Assembly: GCF_028745505.1 (NCBI RefSeq)
Contig: NZ_JAQZZL010000002.1
Location: 1,798,001-1,862,000, forward strand
DNA: 64,000 nucleotides
Direction: 5' to 3'
From: Lentisphaera marina
GTDB taxonomy: Bacteria > Verrucomicrobiota > Lentisphaeria > Lentisphaerales > Lentisphaeraceae
This document shows positions 27,293 through 34,841 of this stretch, piece after piece. The position numbers and the translations under genes are program-made. The notes beneath the pieces were generated by a model. The model saw only the letters and a list, made by a program, of their open reading frames with translations, made no database searches and had not been told where the DNA came from. Each line of letters begins with the position of its first letter. Position 1 is the first letter of the stretch.

Positions 27293-28054
27293 ATGAAAAT
27301 ATCAATCGTTACCATTTGTTATAATAATGCTAAAGAAATGAAGTCCGCAATGGATTCCATTCTTGGGCAGACTTATAAGGATATTGAGTACATCATTGTA
27401 GATGGTGCATCAACAGATGGTACTCAGGAACTTGTTCAATCCTATGGTGATCGAGTTTCGCAATTCGTCTCTGAGCCCGACAAGGGACTCTATGATGCCC
27501 TCAACAAGGGCTTCCGCATGGCAACAGGTGATTTTATTGGCTTGATGCATTCAGATGATATTTTTGCCCACAGTCAAGTTTTAGAAAACATCTCTGAACT
27601 ACTGAAAAAGACAAATGCCGATGCACTTTATGGCGATTTACAGTACGTCGACAAAGACGACGTGGATATCGTCAAACGTCAGTGGATGAGTGGAGACTAC
27701 GACAAAAGTAAGCTCAAAAAAGGTTGGATGCCTCCCCACCCGACGCTCTACTTACGTCGAGAAATTTACGAAGAAGTCAAACTTCCAAATGGTGAGTACT
27801 TTGACACCTCACTAAAAATTGCCGCCGATTACGACTTTATGATGCGCATCCTCAATAAATATGATATCAAACCCGTATACCTTGCCGAAGTCACGGTTAA
27901 GATGCGCGTGGGGGGAGCTTCCAATCGCAATCTCAAAGCACTCATACGCAAATCCAAAGAAGATATGCTCGTCATGCGTCGCAATGGACTCAATCCTTGG
28001 ACTACCCTCTTTTGGAAAAACATTAAGATCTTTAAGCAGGTTTTTAAGAGATGA
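27293..28054 (+). CDS. Glycosyltransferase family 2
   Basis: A 253-residue GT2 of the WcaA/colanic-type group: ISIVTICYNNAKEMKSAMDS, YIIVDGASTDGTQELV, SEPDKGLYDALNKGFRMATG and MHSDDIFA near residue 84 for the DxD-like site. HPTLYLRREIYEE and AADYDFMMRIL near 180 contain the conserved catalytic-region Asp. It probably serves the surface polysaccharide made by the upstream cluster, although here it stands alone among repeats and starts 12 bp after a CACAGAT arm. Confidence 0.87.
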   Translation: MKISIVTICYNNAKEMKSAMDSILGQTYKDIEYIIVDGASTDGTQELVQSYGDRVSQFVSEPDKGLYDALNKGFRMATGDFIGLMHSDDIFAHSQVLENISELLKKTNADALYGDLQYVDKDDVDIVKRQWMSGDYDKSKLKKGWMPPHPTLYLRREIYEEVKLPNGEYFDTSLKIAADYDFMMRILNKYDIKPVYLAEVTVKMRVGGASNRNLKALIRKSKEDMLVMRRNGLNPWTTLFWKNIKIFKQVFKR

Positions 28055-28515
28055 GACCGAGCTAAAGCTCTGATAGAATCGCTATACTGAAAGAGCCAAG
28101 ATCGTCCGCTAGCTCACTGATAGATCGGAGATTCGGGGAAGCGGAGATGTTAGAAGTCAGACCGTTCGCAAGCGAACTGATAGATCGCTACGCTGAAAGA
28201 GCTAAAACTCAAAACACGGATCGGTCGCTGCGCTCCAATTTTTAATGATGAATTTTGAATTTTTAATTGAAGAGACTTAAACCACGGAAGAATCGGAAGT
28301 GTAAGAGCAATTTAATTTTTAATTATGAATTTTTAATTGAATAGACTTGTACCACGGATGGCTCGGAGAGGCACGGAATGTGAGTTAACTAAATAGGATA
28401 GTGCTATCGCCTGGGAGGGAAGCGGAGCTATTGGAGAGTGCGGAAACATGGACGTAAAAGCCAAAAACTTGAAAAACTATTTATACGTATTATCTTAAAT
28501 AAAAAGGACGTATAA
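28055..28515. repeat. Repeat mosaic between GT2 and the DUF6364 gene
   Basis: No gene is seen. Words GAGCTAAAGCTC and GTTCGCAAGCGAAC occupy 28055-28200; a block at 28219-28310 (GATCGGTCGCTGCGCTCCAA ... CCACGGAAGAATCGGAAGTG) is a direct repeat of 29240-29317; a second CCACGGATGGCTCGGAGAGG block and a GGATAGTGCTATCGCC block follow. AAAAAGGACG gives the ribosome site of the next gene. Confidence 0.7.
28219..28310 (+). repeat. Direct repeat L flanking the DUF6364-PIN unit
   Basis: About 92 bp: GATCGGTCGCTGCGCTCCAA, an AT-rich centre, CCACGGAAGAATCGGAAGTG and TAAGAGCAA. The same order is found at 29240-29317 continued at 30485-30500 beyond the inserted IS3-family element. Confidence 0.8.
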
Positions 28516-28764
28516 ATGGACAGTAAACTCACACTTAAAATTGATGATGGTGTAATAAAATCTGCAAAAAAATTTGCTAAACTCAATAATACCTCACTAT
28601 CCAAAATGACCGAAAGCTACTTCAGAACCATTACGAGTAAAAGTACCGAAGTAGATAGAACTATCCCTGGAATTGTGGGAGAACTGGCAGGCCTACTTAA
28701 AGAAGAAGACATCGATTATAGTAATTCCTCTCACATTGATTACTTAGAAGAAAAGTATAAATGA
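28516..28764 (+). CDS. DUF6364-like antitoxin
   Basis: An 82-residue protein. LTLKIDDGVIKSAKKFAKLN followed by NTSLSKMTESYFRTI is a ribbon-helix-helix-like N terminus of the DUF6364 kind, usually paired with PIN toxins. The C-terminal 30 residues are acidic and fit toxin binding. AAAGGAC lies 8 nt before ATG. It overlaps the PIN gene by 4 nt. DNA binding and autoregulation are inferred from the class. Confidence 0.8.
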   Translation: MDSKLTLKIDDGVIKSAKKFAKLNNTSLSKMTESYFRTITSKSTEVDRTIPGIVGELAGLLKEEDIDYSNSSHIDYLEEKYK

Positions 28765-29180
28765 AAAAAGACAGAGTTTTTTTAGATTCAGATGTAATTC
28801 TAGATCTACTCACTGAACGAGAACCACATTTTGACGCTGTCCTACAATTATTCATTAAAATTCAAAATAAAAAAATTCTAGCCTTCACTTCTCCAGTAGT
28901 TATTGCAAATGTTTTCTATATAATGACTCGACATACAAATAAGGGCAAAGCACTACGTTCTCTCATTAAAATTAAATCACTGATTAAAGTTCTTTCATGT
29001 GGAGATGAAGAAATTGAGCTGGCCTTATCATCTAATTTCACTGATTTTGAAGATTCTATACAATATTACACAGCATTAAATCATAAGATAGATTTTATTT
29101 TAACACGTAATGTCAAAGATTACAGAAATGCAAATATGAATGTGATAACGCCATTTGAATACATTAATTCCGTAAGTTGA
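28761..29180 (+). CDS. PIN-domain ribonuclease toxin
   Basis: A 139-residue PIN protein: RVFLDSDVILDLLTEREPHF carries the first catalytic Asp and the family's Glu, DFEDSIQYYTAL near residue 95 the central acidic pair, and FILTRNVKDYRN the final Asp. This subtype (DSDVILDLL start) pairs regularly with DUF6364-like antitoxins. The ATG lies within the antitoxin stop. Together the two genes form a self-contained unit between direct repeats. Confidence 0.87.
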   Translation: MKKDRVFLDSDVILDLLTEREPHFDAVLQLFIKIQNKKILAFTSPVVIANVFYIMTRHTNKGKALRSLIKIKSLIKVLSCGDEEIELALSSNFTDFEDSIQYYTALNHKIDFILTRNVKDYRNANMNVITPFEYINSVS

Positions 29181-29239
29181 CTACTTCCCAACACTGAGAT
29201 AGAACAGGAGGGAAAACCACAGATCTGGCAGATAAAACA

Positions 29240-29317
29240 GATCGGTCGCTGCGCTCCAATTTTTAATGATGAATTTTGAATTTTTAATTGAAGAGATTTA
29301 AACCACGGAAGACAGGG
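29240..29317 (+). repeat. Direct repeat R flanking the DUF6364-PIN unit, split by IS
   Basis: Matches 28219-28298 (GATCGGTCGCTGCGCTCCAA to CCACGGAAGACAGGG). The IS3-family element inserted after AGGG at 29314-29317; the repeat resumes at 30481 with AGGG and AAGTGTAAGAGCAATT. A CACAGAT left arm (29216) immediately precedes it. Confidence 0.8.
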
Positions 29318-29377
29318 TATAGTGCTCCCATTTAAGAAGTCGTGTAAATTAGATAGTATATAAACACGGAGTATCAC

Positions 29378-29647
29378 ATGAAACGACGCCAATGGAAACC
29401 AGAAGAGAAACTTAAAATCGTTATGGAAGGGCTTAGAGCTGACTGCACTGTCAGCGAGCTTTGCAACCGCCACCAGATAACTCAAACGCAGTACTACCAG
29501 TGGAGAGACAAGCTTCTGTCTGATGGTTCAAAGGTATTTGCTCATGGTGGTGTAGATAAAACTGAAGAACGTTTAAAAAGTGAAGTAAATAAGCTTAAAA
29601 CTATTATTGGTGATTTGACTGTGGAACTAAAAAAAAACGAATTCTGA
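29378..29647 (+). CDS. IS3-family transposase OrfA
   Basis: An 89-residue HTH protein: WKPEEKLKIVMEGLRADCTV then SELCNRHQITQTQYYQWRDK is the usual IS3 OrfA helix-turn-helix, followed by a leucine-zipper-like segment LKSEVNKLKTIIGDLTVELK. Near its end is a run of nine A at 29629-29637, in codons CTA AAA AAA AAC, where a -1 slip would join it to OrfB. ATG 29378 has GGAG 10 nt upstream. Confidence 0.9.
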   Translation: MKRRQWKPEEKLKIVMEGLRADCTVSELCNRHQITQTQYYQWRDKLLSDGSKVFAHGGVDKTEERLKSEVNKLKTIIGDLTVELKKNEF

Positions 29648-29661
29648 AAAGGAAACGAACT

Positions 29662-30405
29662 TTGAGTGCTGCTAATCAGGATTTATTAGTGAAGATCAAA
29701 AAGATGAAGAATGAACACCCTTCCTGGGGTTATAGAAGAGTTTGGGCATATCTAAAATTTCGTAAAAATATTAATGTGAATAAGAAACGCATTCATAGAA
29801 TCATGAAACTAGAAAACCTTTTAGTTCCGCCCAACCTTAAGCTTAAATCAAAGAGAACTCCTACTCGGAGCAAACCTAGGACCATTGAGCCTAATTCGAT
29901 TTGGGGTACGGATATGACTAAAATTTTAATTCCAAACTCGGGCTGGGTGTACCTTCATGTTTTAATTGACTGGGGTAGCAAGAAAATCATTGGTCATTCA
30001 TTGGAATCAACAAGTCGTACGGATGATTGGTTAAGTGCTCTCCATATGGGGATAAACAATCAATTTCCTAATGGGATTAAAGAAGCTAATCCTTATTTGC
30101 AATTGGTTTCAGACAATGGTTGTCAGCCTACTTCAAAACGTTTTATTTCAGAGTGTAAATCTCTAGGTATTCAGCAGATTTTCACTTCCTATAATAACCC
30201 TAAAGGAAATGCGGATACTGAAAGAGTTATCCGAACCATTAAGGAGGATTTAGTTTGGCCTCGAGAATGGAAGGACATTTATGAGCTGAAAGAAGAACTT
30301 ACTAAATGGATTCAAAATTATAATGAGGACTTCCCTCATTCATCTTTGGGCTACATGACCCCATACGATTATGAAGCTTGGTTCAATGCGAGCCTAGTTG
30401 CATGA
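29662..30405 (+). CDS. IS3-family transposase OrfB (DDE integrase)
   Basis: A 247-residue frame. HPSWGYRRVWAYLKF and NKKRIHRIMKLENLLVPPN form the N-terminal HTH_21-like part; the catalytic domain begins IWGTDMTKILI (first Asp), has VSDNGCQPTSKRF (second Asp) and NADTERVIRTIKEDLVWP (Glu). The frame is open upstream to 29614, so the protein is probably made as an OrfAB fusion by -1 frameshifting at the A9 run; TTG 29662 is only a nominal start. All three DDE residues are present, so the enzyme may be active. Confidence 0.9.
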   Translation: MSAANQDLLVKIKKMKNEHPSWGYRRVWAYLKFRKNINVNKKRIHRIMKLENLLVPPNLKLKSKRTPTRSKPRTIEPNSIWGTDMTKILIPNSGWVYLHVLIDWGSKKIIGHSLESTSRTDDWLSALHMGINNQFPNGIKEANPYLQLVSDNGCQPTSKRFISECKSLGIQQIFTSYNNPKGNADTERVIRTIKEDLVWPREWKDIYELKEELTKWIQNYNEDFPHSSLGYMTPYDYEAWFNASLVA

Positions 30406-30581
30406 TTACCTTAAAACAACAAGTTGCGACTCTTAACTCGCACTACGTAATGTTACCCCTTGAAAAAGGGGGGCATTACAAGGGAAGTGTAAGAGCAATT
30501 ATTAATTGTAAATGTTGAATTTTTAATTTTTTAACCGAAGAGGCTTCAATCTGAAATGAAATCTTATAGATTAAACCCTCG

Positions 30582-30662
30582 GCGACTTAGCGTCTCTGCG
30601 TGAGATTATCATTAATCAAATATCCAATAATGCGGGAAGGATTCCCGCGCTCCCAGCAAAAA
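30582..30662 (+). repeat. 81-bp interspersed repeat, copy 4
   Basis: GCGACTTAGCGTCTCTGCG front, GTGAGATTATCATTAATCAA, and the constant hairpin GCGGGAAGGATTCCCGC with CTCCCAGCAAAA. It lies about 10 kb from copies 1-3. Confidence 0.85.
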
Positions 30663-30792
30663 GATAATTTACAACTCTTATCTCTTTCAGGGCTTTAAGC
30701 TCGTTCCGAACTTGGGGAGCGAAGCAGAGCTTCTAGACAAGCCGAAGGCGCTATCAGGCCGAAGGCCATACTCACAGTTATACTTTACTATC

Positions 30793-30830
30793 AAAAAAAA
30801 CCTTCAGAAAAATATTTCTGAAGGTTTTTT
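30793..30830 (-). terminator. Bidirectional intrinsic terminator after GH94
   Basis: CCTTCAGAAA-AATA-TTTCTGAAGG forms a 10-bp stem flanked by eight A on the left and six T on the right, so it can stop transcription from both strands. It lies about 70 bp beyond the stop codon of the GH94 gene on the - strand. Confidence 0.85.
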
Positions 30831-30901
30831 GTTTTTGAAGCTAAATTCTCAAGGTCAATTTAAAATTCATCATTAAGAATTTAAAATTAAGGCCTAGCGC
30901 C

Positions 30902-33298
30902 CTATCCCATAATCACTTCAACGGTGTTTTCACTTCCAGCTGGGCATGCGGGGAGGCATTGACCTGAAATCAGTTCGCCATTGAGCTTTATAGAAGCAAC
31001 GCCCTTATTAACTCCATTGGGGTTAGAAACCGAAATCTGGTAATTAGCTCCACGGAATTGACGACTGACTTGGAATTGATCCCATTTAGCTGGAATACAA
31101 GGGTCAATTGTCAGGCCATTATAATCTGGCTGAATACCGATAATATACTGTGAAGCCGCGTAATAAGCCCAAGTAGCTGCACCGGTTAACCAAGGTAACC
31201 TTGAAGCACCTTCGAGGGGGTGGAACTTGGAGATTGTTGATTGACAGTAAACATAAGGCTCAATCTGACGCACATCAGCACGCTCATTATAGGCGGCAGG
31301 TAAAGTTGATTTATAGTAATCAAAAGCGCGATCACCACGGCCAAGCATGGCTTCGGCCATCACTGTCCAACCTTGAGTATGAGTAAAAATGGCGGCATTT
31401 TCTTTGAGACCAGGATTAAAGAGGGCCGCACGCACAACTTTGTAGTCAGTATTAACGAATGCTGGAGCACAGAGCATGATACCATAATCAGTCGCCAGAT
31501 CTTTGTGAACTGCGTCCATGGCAGAAACTTGTTCTTGATCAGAAGCGTGTCCCGAGAGTACTGACCAAGTTTGGGTATTGAGGAAAATTGAACCCTCTTT
31601 GTTTTCTTTAGAACCAAATTTGAGACCATCATCACGGTAAGCACGCAAGAACCATTCGCCATCCCAAGCATGCTCGTGTAAATTCTTATCGAGTTTTGCT
31701 AACTCAGCACGAGCCCAAGTGATTTCATCTTGTGAAGTTCCAAGGAGTTCACAGATCTCGATATAAGTTTTGAGGCCGTAACGCAATTGGAATGCAACAA
31801 AGACGGTTTCGCCTTCTTGTCCGAGCTCGAGACAGTCATTCCAATCCGCAAGCATACCACAGGGGAAGCCATGAGCACCCGAATGCTTGATACTGAATTC
31901 CAGTGCTTGACGCAAGTGCTGAAGAACTGTGCCTTCATCCTTATCAGCATAAGGAAGAACTTTGTGATAAAAATCGAGATCGCCAGTTTCTTTAACGTAA
32001 GCAGGGATCGCGTTAAAGAGCCATAGGGCATCATCGGAGCGGAATTCTTCAGGGTTTGGCTCACGCTCAAAACCTGGCTTGTGAGCAAAAGGTTTCACGA
32101 CTGGCATTGCACCACCACTAGCGACTTGACCCGTAATCATCAATTCTAAGCGTTCTTGTACGAGCTCTGGAATTGAGTGCATGACGCCGAGCATGTCCTG
32201 TACTGTGTCGCGGTAGCCAAGACCATCGCGAGCACCTGAATAAACGAGACTGGCTGCACGTGACCAGAAGAAAGTCATCAAGCTATTAAATTGGCTCCAC
32301 ATATTGAGCATTGAATCAACGTCGCCATCTGGAGTTTGTACTGACATTTGTGACATTTTTGAGTGCCAGTAATTTTGCAGCTTATTGAACTCAGTATCAA
32401 TCAAATCTAAGTTTGCGAACTTCGCAACGACTTCTTTACCTTCTTTTTCGGCACGTCCAATACCCATGAAGATAGCAAAATCTTTTTCTTCGCCTGGCTC
32501 GAGAGTAATCTCGAACTGAAGCGTACCACAAGGATTACCAGCTTTAGCTAGTGAGTTACTACACTGACCTTTTTCCACAGCGATTGGGTTTGCATAAGTT
32601 CTGTATGGACCGATGAAGGCTTCACGATCTGTATCATAGCCTACAGGATCTAAACCAACGGCACCTAAGAAAGTGTAACGTGCTTGGTCTTTTTCTTCGA
32701 AATCATCGGGCATTTCTGGAAGATTGACGTTAGAGGCATGACTAATGATGCCATCAACGACATTCATGTTGGTGATGTATTGCGAATACTGCAAATTATT
32801 GAGGTCATCGGCCGCATTCCAGTTACAGCCATACTCAACATATGTGAAAAGTTTTAATGTACGCTTAGTTGTACCATTATTTTTAATCTTGGTAGACCAA
32901 CATTCATAGTCCGCATCTAAAGGCACGAAAAAAGTCGTGTCAGTACTGATGTCCGAATAATCAGAAGAAATCTTTGTGTAAGCTGAACCATGACGACATT
33001 CAGATTTGTATTCATCTAAGGGTTTCGCTACTGGTTGCCACGATGCCGACCAATAATCTTTGCTCTCAGCATCATGAATGTAGATGTAGCGACCAGCTTG
33101 GTCCATTGGCACCGCATTAAAACGCAAACGTGTGAAACGTCCTTGCGCTACGGATTTAAAGAAGCTATAACCGCCAGCATTATTGGTAATGATTGCGCCA
33201 TAGCGAGTTGAACCTAAGTAGTTGCTCCAAGAACTTGGTGTATCTGGGCGTTCGATTACGTATTCTTTGTTTTTGTCGTCAAAATAGCCGTACTGCAT
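30902..33298 (-). CDS. GH94 glycoside phosphorylase (cello-/chitobiose phosphorylase-like)
   Basis: A 798-residue cytoplasmic enzyme without signal peptide. The N-terminal beta-sandwich shows YGYFDDKNKEYVIERPDTPS and NNAGGYSFFKSVAQGRFTR; the (alpha/alpha)6 barrel contains GYRDTVQDMLGVMH and the catalytic ADWNDCLELG with Asp at about residue 484-487, then GLTIDPCIPAKWDQF near the end. Length and motifs match cellobiose or N,N'-diacetylchitobiose phosphorylases, which split a beta-linked disaccharide with phosphate and release a sugar 1-phosphate. No transporter or hydrolase lies beside it. The substrate cannot be assigned without the +1/-1 loop comparison. Confidence 0.88.
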   Translation of the reverse strand: MQYGYFDDKNKEYVIERPDTPSSWSNYLGSTRYGAIITNNAGGYSFFKSVAQGRFTRLRFNAVPMDQAGRYIYIHDAESKDYWSASWQPVAKPLDEYKSECRHGSAYTKISSDYSDISTDTTFFVPLDADYECWSTKIKNNGTTKRTLKLFTYVEYGCNWNAADDLNNLQYSQYITNMNVVDGIISHASNVNLPEMPDDFEEKDQARYTFLGAVGLDPVGYDTDREAFIGPYRTYANPIAVEKGQCSNSLAKAGNPCGTLQFEITLEPGEEKDFAIFMGIGRAEKEGKEVVAKFANLDLIDTEFNKLQNYWHSKMSQMSVQTPDGDVDSMLNMWSQFNSLMTFFWSRAASLVYSGARDGLGYRDTVQDMLGVMHSIPELVQERLELMITGQVASGGAMPVVKPFAHKPGFEREPNPEEFRSDDALWLFNAIPAYVKETGDLDFYHKVLPYADKDEGTVLQHLRQALEFSIKHSGAHGFPCGMLADWNDCLELGQEGETVFVAFQLRYGLKTYIEICELLGTSQDEITWARAELAKLDKNLHEHAWDGEWFLRAYRDDGLKFGSKENKEGSIFLNTQTWSVLSGHASDQEQVSAMDAVHKDLATDYGIMLCAPAFVNTDYKVVRAALFNPGLKENAAIFTHTQGWTVMAEAMLGRGDRAFDYYKSTLPAAYNERADVRQIEPYVYCQSTISKFHPLEGASRLPWLTGAATWAYYAASQYIIGIQPDYNGLTIDPCIPAKWDQFQVSRQFRGANYQISVSNPNGVNKGVASIKLNGELISGQCLPACPAGSENTVEVIMG

Positions 33299-33610
33299 AA
33301 AGTGATTCCTTATCTGTCGTTAGTAATAATTGAATACTTGATTAATAACTGCGCGGGTAGACTAATTGACAGCTTTAAAGAGTTTTTTGAGATTTTTCTT
33401 GGCTAGGGATAAGTATGAGGAAACAGTTGACGCTCGTTCCGAGCTGAGTTGACGGCCTGTGGCCTAAGTTAATGCCAAGGAGCTAGCTGAGTTAGCGAAG
33501 CTACTGGAGGAGCCATTCAATTTTAAATTATGAATTCTTAATTTTGAATTGAGAATTGAGAATTGAGAATTTTAACCACGGAAGGATTGGGAAGGGAGTG
33601 AAAGACGAGA
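33299..33610. repeat. Repeat spacer upstream of GH94
   Basis: The first 100 bp may hold the GH94 promoter (on the - strand), though no clear -35/-10 pair stands out. From 33430 come GCTCGTTCCGAGC, GGCCTGTGGCC and the direct repeat at 33481-33584 that also flanks the far side of the nucleotidyltransferase unit. Confidence 0.65.
33481..33584 (+). repeat. Direct repeat 1 flanking the nucleotidyltransferase unit
   Basis: AGCTAGCTGAGTTAGCGAAG, CTACTGGAGGAGCCATTCAA, an AT-rich centre, three tandem GAATTGA steps, and TTTTAACCACGGAAG. It differs from 34463-34552 by a few substitutions and two extra 7-mers. Confidence 0.85.
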
Positions 33611-34069
33611 TTAACGCAAAGACTCTAGTTCTTGAACATCAAGTTGATCTTTCAAGCGATTCGCCTCTTTTTTGGCACGAATTAAGTCGTCAAAAGAAAT
33701 GAAATTCAACGTGATATCAGCTAATGCACCTTTCACTTGGTTCGAAAAAATCTCATTTTCATCTTGAGAACTGACTGAAGTTAATAAATCTATCTGGTTG
33801 GGTTGAACCCCCAAGGTAAATACCGTCCCGCGTTGACAAAATTTTTCTTCACTCAACTCTTTCACTGAGCCAAACCCAAAATCTCTGAGGCATTGCATGA
33901 TTTTTTTTGCATTCATGGGATCCGGTTTAATAAGAAGATCAAAATCTAAAGTCATTCTTGGATAACCATAAAAGGCAACGGCGTGGCCCCCACAAACCAA
34001 AAATTCGACTTCATATTTCTTTAACAAGTGAATAAAATCAGTCATATCTGCGGACAGCGGATTAAACAC
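33611..34069 (-). CDS. Nucleotidyltransferase (AbiEii/DUF6036-like)
   Basis: A 152-residue minimal nucleotidyltransferase: FLVCGGHAVAFYGYPRMTLD and FDLLIKPDPMNAKKIMQCL give the GG-x8-Arg-x-Thr-x-Asp-x-Asp pattern of AbiEii-like and DUF6036 proteins; ISFDDLIRAKKEANRLKDQL is the usual helical end. Related proteins act as toxins or, in other families, as antitoxins. The GTG start at 34069 overlaps the upstream small gene by 8 nt; ATG at 34045 is the alternative and would remove the overlap. It lies with its partner between direct repeats. Confidence 0.72.
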   Translation of the reverse strand: MFNPLSADMTDFIHLLKKYEVEFLVCGGHAVAFYGYPRMTLDFDLLIKPDPMNAKKIMQCLRDFGFGSVKELSEEKFCQRGTVFTLGVQPNQIDLLTSVSSQDENEIFSNQVKGALADITLNFISFDDLIRAKKEANRLKDQLDVQELESLR

Positions 34070-34253
34070 CTTTAAAATTCATACGCTTAATTTTCACCAC
34101 TCTTTCAATATGAGGATTTAAATCCCACCTCAAATAATTACTCTGCATCTCAAGCACCACCGCAACTCGTTCATTAGGATCAAGAGAGGCGACACTGCGA
34201 CGTCGTATCTCATCTTGTTCTTCTAATTTTCCTACTTGAATTGTTCTTTGCAT
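34062..34253 (-). CDS. Small conserved partner of the nucleotidyltransferase
   Basis: A 63-residue basic protein beginning MQRTIQVGKLEEQDEIRRRS and ending VVKIKRMNFKGV. The frame is open further upstream, but the extra residues are hydrophobic and lack a good ribosome site, so ATG 34253 is preferred. It overlaps the nucleotidyltransferase by 8 nt, the arrangement typical of toxin-antitoxin pairs. I do not recognise the family with certainty; partnership and an antitoxin role are inferred from position and size. Confidence 0.5.
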   Translation of the reverse strand: MQRTIQVGKLEEQDEIRRRSVASLDPNERVAVVLEMQSNYLRWDLNPHIERVVKIKRMNFKGV

Positions 34254-34841
34254 AATGCGCCTAGTAATTTTTGTTAATATGCCTTTAGATTTAATGGAAT
34301 CAAGAGCTACAAGAATACGAAGGAAGATAAGCCTGAAGGACAAGGGGAAAAGGTCGCGCTAAAGCTTGGGGAATTCTTCTTGGGAGCGGCAACAAGTTGC
34401 CTGAGAGTTTGAAATTTGGGTCGGCTAGTTAGGAGAACGGCTATCGCCTGGGAGATAAACAGAGCTGGCTGAGTTAGCAAAGCTACTGGAAGAGCCATTC
34501 AATTTTAAATTATGAATTCTTAATTTTGAATTGAAAATTTTAACCACGGAAGACTCTGAAAAACACAGATCGAGCAGATAGGACAGATCCAACTAAGGAA
34601 AACTCCGAAAGTAGAGAATTTGGGTCAACTAGATTGGATAGCGACTATCGCCTGGGAGGGGAACGGAGTCCCTAGGAAGTATTCGTTCCGAGTAGAGAGC
34701 AGAGCCTCTATCAGTACGAAGTGCGCTATCAGTGAGGCACGAATGTTAAACTAAAGTGAATAAATCGTGAATGTTCTGGACTGTCTGCTTGTAAGCTTAT
34801 GAGCCTGCTTTAATTTGAGCGAAATCACTTAGAGGAATTCA
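34254..34841. repeat. Repeat mosaic before lolCE
   Basis: No gene is credible. It contains GGTCGGCTAGTTAGGAGAAC blocks, the direct repeat 34463-34552, CACAGATCGAGCAGATAGG at about 34566, CGACTATCGCCTGGGAGGGG at 34640 and GCTATCAGTGAGGCACGAA at 34725. The last 60 bp should hold the lolCE promoter; AGAGGAATTC is its ribosome site. Confidence 0.65.
34463..34552 (+). repeat. Direct repeat 2 flanking the nucleotidyltransferase unit
   Basis: AGCTGGCTGAGTTAGCAAAG, CTACTGGAAGAGCCATTCAA, an AT-rich centre identical to copy 1 and TTTTAACCACGGAAG. The two copies lie in the same orientation around 33611-34253. Confidence 0.85.

Larger units (their letters stand above)
29318..30480 (+). mobile_element. 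IS3-family insertion sequence, 1163 bp, complete
   Basis: Left end TATAGTGCTCCCATTTAAG and the reverse complement of the right end TGTAATGCCCCCCTTTTTC agree at most positions, giving imperfect terminal inverted repeats of about 22 bp. The 4-bp sequence AGGG lies directly outside each end (29314-29317, 30481-30484) as a target duplication. Removing the element and one AGGG restores an interspersed repeat also found at 28219. Two overlapping frames encode OrfA and OrfB. Ends were placed by this reconstruction. Confidence 0.8.
30481..30901. repeat. Repeat mosaic between IS and GH94 gene
   Basis: Starts with the resumed repeat AGGGAAGTGTAAGAGCAATT, then an AT-rich block, the fourth 81-bp repeat (30582-30662), words GCCGAAGGCGC and GCTCGTTCCGAAC, and the terminator at 30793. 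An AT-rich block at 30851-30892 (reverse orientation) borders the GH94 stop. No gene is seen. Confidence 0.7.

Noticed and set aside
19157-30662. Hairpin GCGGGAAGGATTCCCGC as transcription terminator or integron attC
   Set aside because: No U-run follows, copies are not placed just after genes, and attC core sites (RYYYAAC/GTTRRRY) and an integrase are absent.
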